From an uncultured Clostridia bacterium (GTDB lineage: Bacteria; Bacillota; Clostridia; TANB77; CAG-508): a DNA stretch of 38,575 nt. The stretch spans positions 1 to 38,575 of the forward strand of contig CAKOWW010000015.1 of assembly GCA_934129785.1 (NCBI GenBank). Reading direction: 5' to 3'. Made by a program: the position numbers and the translations under genes. This document shows positions 25,286 through 33,745 of the stretch, piece after piece (within the stretch, counting starts at the first letter, position 1; each line of letters starts with the position of its first letter). The notes below the pieces were generated by a model, which was not told where the DNA came from, did not search any database, and saw only the letters and a list, made by a program, of their open reading frames with translations.

Positions 25286-27412
25286 ATGAAAGTCATTAAA
25301 AGAGACGGAAGAGCAGTGGATTTCGACAGAGAGAAGGTAAGAGTAGCAATTGAAAAAGCAAACAAAGAGGTAAAACCAAAGGAAAGAGCAACAAAAGAAG
25401 AAATAAAAGAAATAATTGAATATATTGAGGACCTAGCTAAGAAAAGAATTCTAGTAGAAGATATTCAAGACATAATAGAAGAAAAATTAATGGAATATCA
25501 AAGATATGAATTATCAAAAAAATATATAGTATATAGATATACAAGAGCATTAGTTAGAAAACAAAACACAACAGATGAATCAATATTAGGATTAATTAGA
25601 AATGAAAACAAGGAATTAGCAGAAGAAAATTCAAATAAAAACACAATGTTAGCTTCTACACAAAGAGATTATATTGCTGGAGAAGTATCAAGAGACCTAA
25701 CTAAGAGAATGTTATTACCTGAAAAAATCTCAAAAGCACATGAAGAAGGAATTTTACACTTTCACGATGCAGATTACTTTATACAACCAATATTTAACTG
25801 TTGCTTAGTAGATATAGGAAACATGTTAGACAATGGAACAGTAATGAACGGAAAAATGATAGAAAGCCCAAAAAGTTTCCAAGTAGCATGTACTGTTACA
25901 ACACAAATTATTGCAGCAGTTGCAAGTAACCAATATGGTGGACAATCTGTAGATATGATTCACTTAGGAAAATATCTAAGAAAAAGTTATAATAAATTCA
26001 GAAAAGAAATAGAAACAAAATATAAAGGAAAAATAAGAGAAGATGTTATTGAAGACTTAGTACAAACAAGATTAAAAACAGAATTAAAAGCAGGTGTACA
26101 AACAATTCAATATCAAATAAATACATTAATGACAACAAACGGACAATCTCCATTTGTAACACTATTTTTACATTTAGATGAAAAAGACCCATATATAAAA
26201 GAAAACGCAATGATAATTGAAGAAATACTAAGACAAAGATATGAAGGAATAAAAAATGAAGCTGGAATATATGTAACACCAGCATTTCCAAAACTAGTAT
26301 ATGTATTAGATGAATTTAATTGCTTAAAAGGTGGAAAATACGATTATTTAACAAAGCTAGCTGTTAAATGTTCTTCAAAAAGAATGTATCCAGATTATAT
26401 TTCAGCAAAAAAAATGCGTGAAAACTATGAAGGAAATGTATTTAGCCCAATGGGATGTAGAAGTTTCTTATCACCATGGAAAGATGAAAATGGAAACTAT
26501 AAATTTGAAGGAAGATTTAATCAAGGTGTTGTAAGCATAAACCTTCCACAAATTGGAATTATTGCAGAAGGTGATGAAGAAAAATTCTGGAAATTATTTG
26601 ATGAAAGACTAGAACTATGCAAAGAAGCTTTAATGTGCAGACATTATGCATTATTAGGAACACATTCAGATATAAGCCCAATTCACTGGCAATATGGTGC
26701 AATAGCAAGACTTGAAAAAGGTGAAAAAATAGACAAATTACTTTATGGTGGATATTCAACAATGTCATTAGGATATATAGGAATATATGAATTAACAAAA
26801 TTAATGACAGGTGAGTCACACACAAGCCCAGTAGGTCATGAATTTGCATTAAAAGTTATGAAACATTTACAAGAAACTGCAGCAAAATGGAAAAAAGAAA
26901 CAAACATAGGATTTGCATTATATGGAACACCAGCAGAAAGCTTATGTTACAGATTTGCAAGAATAGATAAAGAAAAATTTGGAACAATAAAAGATGTTAC
27001 AGATAAAGGATTTTACACAAATTCATATCATGTTGATGTTAGAGAAAAAATAGATGCATTTGAAAAATTAAAATTTGAAAGTGAATTTCAAGATATGTCA
27101 ACAGGTGGAGCTATTTCATATATTGAAATACCAAATATGAGCAAAAACATAACAGCATTAGAATCAGTAGTAAAATTTATTTATGAAAATATTCAATATG
27201 CAGAATTTAATACAAAATCAGATTATTGCCATGTTTGTGGATTTGATGGAGAAATTGTTTTAAATAAAGATAATGAATGGGAATGCCCAAATTGCGGAAA
27301 TAAAGACCATAGCAAAATGACAGTAGTTAGAAGAACTTGCGGTTATTTAGGAGAAAATTTCTGGAATGTTGGTAAAACAAAAGAAATAAAACAAAGAGTT
27401 TTACATCTATAA
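25286..27412 (+). CDS. nrdD: Anaerobic ribonucleoside-triphosphate reductase
   Basis: 708 aa. An N-terminal ATP-cone (MKVIKRDGRAVDFDREKVRVAIEKA) is followed by the glycyl-radical barrel (LHFHDADYFIQPIFNCCLVDIGNML, SPMGCRSFLSPW, GRFNQGVVSINLPQIG). A four-Cys zinc site (CHVCGF...CPNCG) and the radical site RTCGYLGENFW near residue 686 follow. It makes dNTPs without oxygen and needs the radical-SAM activase NrdG, which is not adjacent; the next gene is an HNH endonuclease. The ATG follows AGGGGG. Control by the Crp/Fnr protein is suggested by the operators. A terminator follows. Confidence 0.95.
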   Translation: MKVIKRDGRAVDFDREKVRVAIEKANKEVKPKERATKEEIKEIIEYIEDLAKKRILVEDIQDIIEEKLMEYQRYELSKKYIVYRYTRALVRKQNTTDESILGLIRNENKELAEENSNKNTMLASTQRDYIAGEVSRDLTKRMLLPEKISKAHEEGILHFHDADYFIQPIFNCCLVDIGNMLDNGTVMNGKMIESPKSFQVACTVTTQIIAAVASNQYGGQSVDMIHLGKYLRKSYNKFRKEIETKYKGKIREDVIEDLVQTRLKTELKAGVQTIQYQINTLMTTNGQSPFVTLFLHLDEKDPYIKENAMIIEEILRQRYEGIKNEAGIYVTPAFPKLVYVLDEFNCLKGGKYDYLTKLAVKCSSKRMYPDYISAKKMRENYEGNVFSPMGCRSFLSPWKDENGNYKFEGRFNQGVVSINLPQIGIIAEGDEEKFWKLFDERLELCKEALMCRHYALLGTHSDISPIHWQYGAIARLEKGEKIDKLLYGGYSTMSLGYIGIYELTKLMTGESHTSPVGHEFALKVMKHLQETAAKWKKETNIGFALYGTPAESLCYRFARIDKEKFGTIKDVTDKGFYTNSYHVDVREKIDAFEKLKFESEFQDMSTGGAISYIEIPNMSKNITALESVVKFIYENIQYAEFNTKSDYCHVCGFDGEIVLNKDNEWECPNCGNKDHSKMTVVRRTCGYLGENFWNVGKTKEIKQRVLHL

Positions 27413-27447
27413 AATTTAAAAGGTAAAAAATTATATAAAATAAAAAA

Positions 27448-27480
27448 TGCTTTGAATTGAGAAATTCAAAGTGTTTTTTT
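27448..27480 (+). terminator. Terminator after nrdD
   Basis: CTTTGAATT (27450-27458) and AATTCAAAG (27463-27471) pair perfectly around a 4-bp loop. A T-run follows. Confidence 0.8.
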
Positions 27481-27520
27481 GTATGAAAATAAAGCAATGG
27501 TGACTATTAAAAAATATAAT

Positions 27521-27583
27521 AACATGGGAAACCTTAACAGGGGGATCTGCAACTCTAAAAACCAAGGCTGAAATGAATTTTTA
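27521..27583 (+). ncRNA. Possible structured RNA upstream of the HNH gene
   Basis: A G/C-enriched patch stands out in an AT-rich gap: GGGAAACC, then CAGGGGGATCTG (a CAG/CTG stem), GCAACTC and CCAAGGCTG. CCTT at 27532 can pair with AAGG near 27564. I cannot match it to a known riboswitch or intron core. It lies upstream of the promoter at 27606, so it is not a leader of the HNH mRNA if that promoter is used. It may be a remnant of the element that brought the HNH gene. Confidence 0.25.
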
Positions 27584-27605
27584 AATATATTTATAATTAA
27601 ATTTA

Positions 27606-27634
27606 TTGAAAAAAGCTTTAAAATACAGTATAAT
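27606..27634 (+). promoter_or_regulatory. Sigma-A-type promoter of the HNH gene
   Basis: TTGAAA at 27606-27611 and TATAAT at 27629-27634 are separated by exactly 17 bp, 30 bp upstream of the start codon, with AAGGAGG between. Confidence 0.7.
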
Positions 27635-27664
27635 ATAAAAGAACCAAACAAGGAGGTACTTACA

Positions 27665-28336
27665 ATGAATATTGGTTTACCAAACGAAGGATTTACCTAT
27701 AGGAATAAAGATGGAGGTATTGATGCTTGGGTTGATGAAAAACGGGTTCTAAAAATGAAAAGCCATGTATCTTTCAAAAAATTAATGAAAGCTATAGCAT
27801 ATGCATTAAAGGGAAGAAAGGTATGTTATTATTGTGGAAAGGAAATGAAAAAAACAGAAATTACAATAGATCATGCGATTCCGCAAGAAATAGGAGGACC
27901 TACAATTCCTAATAATCTATATCCTGCATGTTCAAAATGCAATAGTGAAAAGTCAAACTTGTTTGCACAGCAATATTTTCAACTTAGAATTCTTAAAAGC
28001 GAAAAAGAAAGAAAAGAATATCGGGAAAAATGCTTAAAAGAAAATGAAAAGCTAAAATATATTAGCCATTCCAAAATATTAGGAAATATGGTAACATATA
28101 TAAGCGTTTCAGATGTAAAGTTGGTTAAGGGACAAGCTAAGGACAAAGATTATCATTATACAAAATATGCAGAAACCGAAAAGTTTTATAAAACATATAA
28201 CAGATTAAAAAAACCGATTATAGTTGACAAAAATCTAAAACTTTTAGGTGGTTTTATTTCATTAATGTATTGTAAAGAACACGGAATAGATACTATACCA
28301 GTTATTGTGATAGAAAATATTGAAATAATTGAGTAG
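27665..28336 (+). CDS. HNH endonuclease with C-terminal ParB-like segment
   Basis: 223 aa. The HNH domain covers about residues 52-105: CYYCGKEMKK, ITIDHAIPQEIGGPTIPNNLYPACSKCNSEKSN (two CxxC pairs and the DHxxP/GG/N pattern). The C-terminal KPIIVDKNLKLLGGFISLMYCKEHGIDTIPVIVI resembles the core of ParB/sulfiredoxin-like domains, but lacks a clear catalytic DGxR. It has its own promoter and terminator. It is the only gene in the window with in-frame CGG Arg codons (27743 and 28022), and its codon use is less A-rich than its neighbours, suggesting transfer. HNH homing endonucleases often lie next to nucleotide-reductase genes, as here beside nrdD. Homing activity is inference. Confidence 0.75.
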   Translation: MNIGLPNEGFTYRNKDGGIDAWVDEKRVLKMKSHVSFKKLMKAIAYALKGRKVCYYCGKEMKKTEITIDHAIPQEIGGPTIPNNLYPACSKCNSEKSNLFAQQYFQLRILKSEKERKEYREKCLKENEKLKYISHSKILGNMVTYISVSDVKLVKGQAKDKDYHYTKYAETEKFYKTYNRLKKPIIVDKNLKLLGGFISLMYCKEHGIDTIPVIVIENIEIIE

Positions 28337-28356
28337 TATTAATTATAGGTAAAAAG

Positions 28357-28394
28357 GAAGAAGGCATGCTTTAGTTAGGCATTCCTTCTATTTT
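28357..28394. terminator. Bidirectional terminator between the HNH gene and gatD
   Basis: An AGAAGGCATGC arm pairs imperfectly with GGCATTCCTTCT and is followed by ATTTTT. It lies between two convergent genes. Confidence 0.6.
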
Positions 28395-28398
28395 TAAA

Positions 28399-29154
28399 TT
28401 ATTTAGTTTCTCCAGATAAAAATCTATTTAGTAATTGTTCTCTACATAAATTTTCAAAACTATCATCTAAACTTTCAAGTTTAATATCTTCATCTTTATA
28501 TTTTCTTCTTAAACAATGATTTATTATATAATCTGTCAATTCAGGGTTTTTAGAAAGTAGGGGACCATGCAAATATGTAGCAATAACATTATCTAAGAAA
28601 AATCCTTCTTTATCATCTCCAAATTTGTTTCCTTTTCCATAAAGTACATTTCCAAATGGAGTATCTATATCATATGTTTGTCCACCATGATTACAAAAAC
28701 CAATTATTTTAGTTTCTTTACCATCTAACATTGTTGAGATAACAATATTTCCAATACATCTTTTTTTTCTATCTGCAATTGCTTCTGTGTAATAAGGAAA
28801 AACTTCTAAGCCAGGAATTATATTTCCTTCAACACCTTTATAATATTTTCCAAATAACTGGTAAGCTCCACAAATAAGTAAGAAAAATACTCCATTATCT
28901 ACAGCTTCTTTTATATTTTTTTTGTATTTTATTAAGTCATTTGCTAAAATTCCTTGTTCTTGGTCAGCTCCACCACCTGCAAAAACTAAGTCATAATCAC
29001 TAAAGTTAGGTGCTTCATCTCCGATAGAATATGGGGTTATAGAAGCTTTTATTCCGCGTTTTTCTAATCTATAACGTAACACTTGAATATTTCCAAAATC
29101 GCCATAAAGTTCTAGTAAATCTGGATATAAATATAATATTTTTAATTCTTTCAT
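28399..29154 (-). CDS. gatD: Lipid II isoglutaminyl synthase, glutaminase subunit GatD
   Basis: 251 aa. CobB/CobQ-type glutamine amidotransferase: LKILYLYPDLLELYGDFGNIQVLRYRLEKRG at the N-terminus, VFAGGGADQEQ, the Cys nucleophile in LLICGAYQLFG and the catalytic His in YLHGPLLSKNPELTD. GatD supplies ammonia to MurT, which amidates D-Glu of the lipid II stem peptide. It lies 20 bp downstream of murT with an AAAGGAGT site, the usual operon. Confidence 0.92.
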   Translation of the reverse strand: MKELKILYLYPDLLELYGDFGNIQVLRYRLEKRGIKASITPYSIGDEAPNFSDYDLVFAGGGADQEQGILANDLIKYKKNIKEAVDNGVFFLLICGAYQLFGKYYKGVEGNIIPGLEVFPYYTEAIADRKKRCIGNIVISTMLDGKETKIIGFCNHGGQTYDIDTPFGNVLYGKGNKFGDDKEGFFLDNVIATYLHGPLLSKNPELTDYIINHCLRRKYKDEDIKLESLDDSFENLCREQLLNRFLSGETK

Positions 29155-29174
29155 AATTGTAATACTCCTTTCAT

Positions 29175-30492
29175 TTAAACTTTAAGACCTAATGCTTTTC
29201 TAGTTGGTTGAAGTGATGTGTAGTTTGCAATAACATATTTTTTCTTATTATTAGAATACAAGCTTTTTACAGCTTCATCTAAATCTAAATATGGTTCTAT
29301 TTTGTTTGCATCAAATCCAGAAGTTTTAATTCTTATTGCGATATCATAAGCTCTTTGACCAGAAGTTATAATTCTTGAAACATTATTTAAATTGTCAAAA
29401 TTGATATCCCAAATCCAAGAAACATCAAAACCATCTGCCATATTGTCATTTAAAACAAATAACAATTCTTTTTCATCATCATCTTCGTTTAATATTCGTA
29501 GGCTTACATTTGCACCAGTTGGATTTTTAGCTAAATTTATAATTGTTGTAGCATTTTTAATTTGTACTTCTTCAAGTCTACCATTGTTTAAAACAAAGTT
29601 TGATAAGGCTTCTTGTATAAATTTAGTTTCAATATTGTATAAACTTACACATGCAATAACTGCAACAAAATTGTAAATATTATAAATACTGTTAAATTTA
29701 ATTTTATATTCTATATTGTCAACTTTAAAAGTCCTATTTTTCAAGTCAATATCTGTTCCTAATTTATATATTTCATTTTCTCCGTAATTACAGTTAGGAC
29801 ATTTAAATTTTCCTATATGTGAATATTGATAATATTCATATTCTAGTCTAGTAGAGCAGAATGGGCAGAATTTACCTTCGCCAGCTTCTTTTAAATTTGG
29901 AGTTGCAAATTCATATTTTTCTACACTAAAGTATTTTACATTTTTATTGTTAGGATTTGCTTTTCCAAGTCTTGCAACATTTGGATCATCATTGTTTAAT
30001 ATTAAATTATTGTTGTAGGTTTTTAGAAAATCGTTTATTCTAAGAATTAGAGATTCAACTTCGCCATTTCTGTCTAATTGGTCTCTGAAAAAGTCTAATA
30101 TAACTAAAGTGTCTAATCTGAAATCTTTAAACACAACAGGTACATATCCTTCATCAACTTCAAAAACTAAGTAATCAGCTTTAATTTTTCCTGTTAAAGT
30201 ACAGTTTTTTAATATTGTTGAAAGTATACCAGTTTCCATATTGTTACCTTCAGTATTACTTAAAACTTTTTTGCCAGCAGTTTTTAAAACATGACCAATT
30301 GCGTTGTTAGTCATAGTTTTACCATTTGTTGCAGTAACTGCAATTACAGGGCAGTCAACTTTAAAATACTTGAATATATTTCTATCCCAGTCATATGCAA
30401 TTTTTCCCAGAAAATTTCCGACCATGTTTACCACAAATTTTTAAAATTAAATTTAAGATTTTCATTGCTAAAATTATAAAGAAATCTTTCAT
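29175..30492 (-). CDS. murT: Lipid II isoglutaminyl synthase, ligase subunit MurT, with +1 recoding at 30420
   Basis: About 438 aa after recoding, close to the usual MurT length. The Mur-ligase P-loop is VTATNGKTMTNNAIGH, followed by EVDEGYVP, LDFFRDQLDRNGEV, a four-Cys ribbon (CPFCSTRLEYEYYQ ... CPNC) typical of MurT, and NPTGANVSLR. The start at 30492 follows GATGGTGAT and gives MKDFFIILAMKILNLILKIC-GKHG, then CGG AAA. Skipping C gives G-GNFLGKIAYDWDRNIFKY, the normal MurT N-terminal layout (hydrophobic helix, then GxxGGxxxGKIA). A GTG at 30434 is in the downstream frame but has no ribosome site and would drop the N-terminal helix. With GatD it amidates lipid II. Confidence 0.87.
30418..30420 (-). 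other. CGG-A +1 recoding site in murT
   Basis: On the reverse strand the frame-0 context is CAT GGT CGG AAA. Skipping the C (plus-strand G30420) gives CAT GGT GGA AAT TTT. It is codon 25 from the ATG at 30492 and the only one of the five sites on the reverse strand. Confidence 0.65.
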
Positions 30493-30566
30493 ATAATCAC
30501 CATCTTTTCTCATTTTTTTGCTTATTATATCACACTGAAAAAACAAGGGCAATTAAAATGCAAAAT

Positions 30567-30595
30567 TTGATTTTATTTTTTTATTATAGTAAAAT
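30567..30595 (+). promoter_or_regulatory. Candidate promoter of the UMPH-1-like gene
   Basis: TTGATT at 30567-30572 and TAAAAT at 30590-30595 with a 17-bp spacer, 52 bp before the start codon. The -10 is weak. Confidence 0.35.
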
Positions 30596-30647
30596 ATGAG
30601 AAGATAATTGAAATTTAAAGTTAAAAATTAGGGAGAATAAAAGTACT

Positions 30648-31436
30648 ATGAAATATTTGAATAATGAAAAAATTGAAAAAATAAAATTAGATAAAAATAA
30701 TATGTATGTTGTAATAGATTTTGATAGAACAATAACATCAAATGAAAGTGCTGATTCTTGGGACGCTACAGGACTAGAATTAGGGGAAGAGTTTAATAAA
30801 AAATTGGGTGATTTATATAAAAAATATAGGCCTGTAGAATTAGATTATACAATTACATTTAAAGAGAAAAACAAAGCTATGGAAAAGTGGTATCAGGAAT
30901 GTATGGATTTATATTATAAGTATGGATTAACAAAAGAAAAGCTAGAAAAATCAATTGAAGAGAGTAAAATGATTTTTAGAAAAGATGCAATTAAATTTTT
31001 AAAAGATATGGCTAATAAAGGTATTCCTGTAATAATTTTATCAGCAGGTATAGGAAATGTTATTGAAAAAGTTTTAAGAGATAATAATTGTCTTTTTAAA
31101 AATACGTTTATAATAAGTAATTTTATAAAATTCGACCAAAATGGCAATATGGAAGAGTTTGAGGACAATATTATACACACTTTAAATAAAACAATGAAAA
31201 ATCATTTGCCAGAAGAAATACAAAAGAAGGTTGATAATTTAGAGTTTGCATTATTATTGGGTGATATGGTTGAAGACAAAAAAATGTTAGATGAGTCAAA
31301 ATTAGATAATGCAATTCTTGTAGGATTTTTAAATGACAAAATTGAAGAAAATTTAGAAGTTTACAAGAAAAATTTTGATGTGGTTTTAACTTGTGAAGAT
31401 GCAACATTTGAAAGTGTAGAAAACGTTGTCTTTTAA
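30648..31436 (+). CDS. UMPH-1-like pyrimidine 5'-nucleotidase (HAD superfamily)
   Basis: 262 aa. HAD motif I is VIDFDRTIT, followed by a helical cap (YRPVELDYTITFKEKNKAMEKWYQ). Motif II is VIILSAGIGNVIEKVLRDN, then ISNFIKFDQNGNMEEFEDNIIHTLNK, and motifs III/IV are in LLLGDMVEDKKML. This combination matches the UMPH-1/cytosolic 5'-nucleotidase III family, best known from eukaryotes, rather than common bacterial HAD phosphatases. Expected substrates are pyrimidine nucleoside monophosphates. The gene stands alone between murT (divergent) and trxB. Confidence 0.75.
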   Translation: MKYLNNEKIEKIKLDKNNMYVVIDFDRTITSNESADSWDATGLELGEEFNKKLGDLYKKYRPVELDYTITFKEKNKAMEKWYQECMDLYYKYGLTKEKLEKSIEESKMIFRKDAIKFLKDMANKGIPVIILSAGIGNVIEKVLRDNNCLFKNTFIISNFIKFDQNGNMEEFEDNIIHTLNKTMKNHLPEEIQKKVDNLEFALLLGDMVEDKKMLDESKLDNAILVGFLNDKIEENLEVYKKNFDVVLTCEDATFESVENVVF

Positions 31437-31500
31437 TTTTTTTAATATTTTTAGACATGATTTTGTGATTAAATATAGAAAATTAAATGGAGGTGAATAT

Positions 31501-32376
31501 ATGTATGATATAGTAATAATTGGTGCAGGACCAGCAGGAATAACAGCAAGTTTATATGCTAAAAGAACAAATCTATCAGTTTTAGTATTATATAAAGATG
31601 AATCAGCACTAGAAAAAGCTGAAAAGATAGAAAACTATTATGGGTTCGAAAATGGGATAACTGGGCAAGAATTATACAAAAATGGAATAAAGCAAGCCAA
31701 GAATTTAGGAATAGATGTAAAACAAGAAGAAGTTGTAAAAACTGATTATGAAAAAAATGAGTATAAAATAATTACAACCAAGGAAGAATATAAAACAAAA
31801 GCTTTAATTTTAGCAACTGGAAATAAGAAAAACGCACCCAAAATAAAAGGAATAAAAGAATTTGAGGGAAAAGGAATTAGCTATTGTGCTATATGTGATG
31901 GCTTTTTTTATAGAAACAAAAATGTAGCAGTTTTAGGAAGTGGAGATTATGCAATATCTGAAACAAATGAGTTGATAAATATTGCAAAAGAAGTGACAAT
32001 TTTAACAAATGAAAATCAGGCTCCAAATGTTAGAGCAGAAAATGTAAAAATAAATACTAGAAAAATAAAAGAAATTGATGGAGAAACAAGAGTACAAAAA
32101 GTTGTGTTTGAAGATGGGACAAGCATAAGCACAGATGGAATATTTGTGGCAGAAGGAGTTGCAGGAAGCTCAGAATTTGCTAAAAAATTAGGAATTATGA
32201 CGAAAAAAGATAAAATAGATGTAAATGAAAATATGGAAACAAATATAAAAGGGTTATATGCTTGTGGAGATTGTACAGGAGGACTATTTCAAGTTTCAAA
32301 ATCAATTTATGAAGGAACAATAGCTGGCTTAGAATCGGCAAAATATGTGAAAAATTTAAAGGAGGAAGAACAATGA
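31501..32376 (+). CDS. trxB: Thioredoxin reductase-like flavoprotein
   Basis: 291 aa from the ATG at 31501, which follows ATGGAGGTG; upstream in-frame starts precede the ribosome site. The FAD site is DIVIIGAGPAGITASLYAKR, the redox Cys pair is YCAICDG, and the C-terminal FAD motif is GLYACGDCTGG. The second nucleotide-binding motif is VAVLGSGDYAISE. The NADPH-phosphate-binding HRRxxFR of standard TrxB is replaced by LTNENQA, so it may be a ferredoxin- or otherwise non-NADPH-dependent reductase. Its stop overlaps the trxA start (ATGA). Confidence 0.85.
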   Translation: MYDIVIIGAGPAGITASLYAKRTNLSVLVLYKDESALEKAEKIENYYGFENGITGQELYKNGIKQAKNLGIDVKQEEVVKTDYEKNEYKIITTKEEYKTKALILATGNKKNAPKIKGIKEFEGKGISYCAICDGFFYRNKNVAVLGSGDYAISETNELINIAKEVTILTNENQAPNVRAENVKINTRKIKEIDGETRVQKVVFEDGTSISTDGIFVAEGVAGSSEFAKKLGIMTKKDKIDVNENMETNIKGLYACGDCTGGLFQVSKSIYEGTIAGLESAKYVKNLKEEEQ

Positions 32377-32693
32377 GTATATTAAAAATAACAAGTGAAA
32401 ATTATGAAAGTGAAGTATTAAAATCAGAAAAACCAGTGCTAATTGATTTTTATGCAGATTGGTGTGGGCCATGTAGAATGATGTCACCAATAATTGATGA
32501 AATAGCAGAAGAAATGCATGAAAACATAAAAGTTGGAAAAGTAAATGTAGACGAAAACCAAGAATTAGCAATGGAATATGGAATTATGAGTATTCCAACA
32601 ATTGTTATAATAAAAAATGGAAAAGCAGAAAAAACACTTGTAGGTTTGCGTGATAAAGAAGAAATAAAAAGAAATTGCCTAGCTATTTTATAG
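32373..32693 (+). CDS. trxA: Thioredoxin
   Basis: 106 aa. The active site is ADWCGPCRMMSP, followed by VGKVNVDENQELAMEYGIMSIPTIVIIKNG with the cis-Pro in SIPT. Normal thioredoxin length. Translation is coupled to trxB by a 4-bp overlap, with AAAGGAGGAAG ahead of the start. Its last 11 bp overlap the end of the convergent rluA-type gene. Confidence 0.95.
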   Translation: MSILKITSENYESEVLKSEKPVLIDFYADWCGPCRMMSPIIDEIAEEMHENIKVGKVNVDENQELAMEYGIMSIPTIVIIKNGKAEKTLVGLRDKEEIKRNCLAIL

Positions 32694-33555
32694 GCAATTT
32701 CCAATTTGATATAAATTCTAATTTTTCCATTGTAACAGGATGAATGCAAGAAATTTTATAACTGTGTAATGCTTGTCTATTTACAAGATTAGAAGTGCTA
32801 CCATATAATGTGTCACCTAAAATAGGGTGACCAATATAAGCCATATGAACACGAATTTGGTGTGTTCTGCCGGTTTCTAATTTGCATTTCACGAAACTGT
32901 GATTTTCAAAATTTTTTAATACCTCGTAATGTGTTATGGCTGGAACTCCAGAATCTGAAACGCATCTTTCAATAATACTTCCAGATTTTCTGGCAATAGG
33001 TAAATTAATTGTGCCTGATAAATTATTTAAATCAAAAAGATTTTCTACTAAACATAAATATTCTTTTTTAAAAATATTATTTTCCATTTGCTTTATAAAT
33101 TCTTCTTGAATATATTCGCATTTTGCAAAAATAACAATTCCAGATGTATCAATATCAAGCCTATTTACAGGTCTTATTTTTTTCTTTAATCCAATTTTAT
33201 CAAAATATGCACGAACACCATTAGATAAAGAAGTCTCAAAATGCATTCTAGAAGGATGAATAGCCATATGTGCTGGTTTGACTACAACTAGTAGCCATTC
33301 ATCTTCAAATAAAATATTTAAATCTATTTTGTTTGGAACAACATTTGAATTGTCTTCTTCATATCCTAAATCAATAGTTATTATGTCTGATGTAGATGCA
33401 GTGTTTCTTGTATCAGCTATTTTCCCATTTATAAATATTCTTTCGTTTTTTATAAGTTTCAATTTTAAGCGTGTTGAAAAATGAAATTTAGAAGCTAAAA
33501 TTTCATTTATTGTGTGATTATTAAATTCATTTTCTACTATATATTTTAGTTCCAT
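32683..33555 (-). CDS. RluA-family pseudouridine synthase
   Basis: 290 aa from the ATG at 33555, which follows AAAGGAAC; six codons of in-frame extension lack a site. An S4-like N-terminal region (LKLKLIKNERIFINGK) is followed by the catalytic motif PVNRLDIDTSGIVIFAK with the catalytic Asp. Then come ARKSGSIIERCVS, CKLETGRTHQIRVHMAYIGHPILGDTLYG and RQALHSYKISCIHPVT. The family isomerises uridine in rRNA or tRNA; the target site cannot be assigned. The gene ends inside trxA on the other strand, where GCCTA/TAGGC can form a shared hairpin. Confidence 0.9.
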   Translation of the reverse strand: MELKYIVENEFNNHTINEILASKFHFSTRLKLKLIKNERIFINGKIADTRNTASTSDIITIDLGYEEDNSNVVPNKIDLNILFEDEWLLVVVKPAHMAIHPSRMHFETSLSNGVRAYFDKIGLKKKIRPVNRLDIDTSGIVIFAKCEYIQEEFIKQMENNIFKKEYLCLVENLFDLNNLSGTINLPIARKSGSIIERCVSDSGVPAITHYEVLKNFENHSFVKCKLETGRTHQIRVHMAYIGHPILGDTLYGSTSNLVNRQALHSYKISCIHPVTMEKLEFISNWKLPIK

Positions 33556-33745
33556 TGTTAGTTCCTTTCTCAATATTTCTATTATAACATTTTAATGAGC
33601 ATTTTACAAAAATTAACGGTATAAAATAAATTGTTTTTGGGGAATATTATAGTGGAAGAAAATTCGTGTACAAACTTTTGGCATAATTGTAAAATGTACT
33701 AAAAGTACAAGAAAAACAAGTAGAAAATATGAGGAGAGATTTTAA

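Noticed and set aside
27521..27583. Known riboswitch or group I intron upstream of the HNH gene
   Set aside because: I could not match conserved cores of any class, and the HNH promoter lies downstream of this patch.
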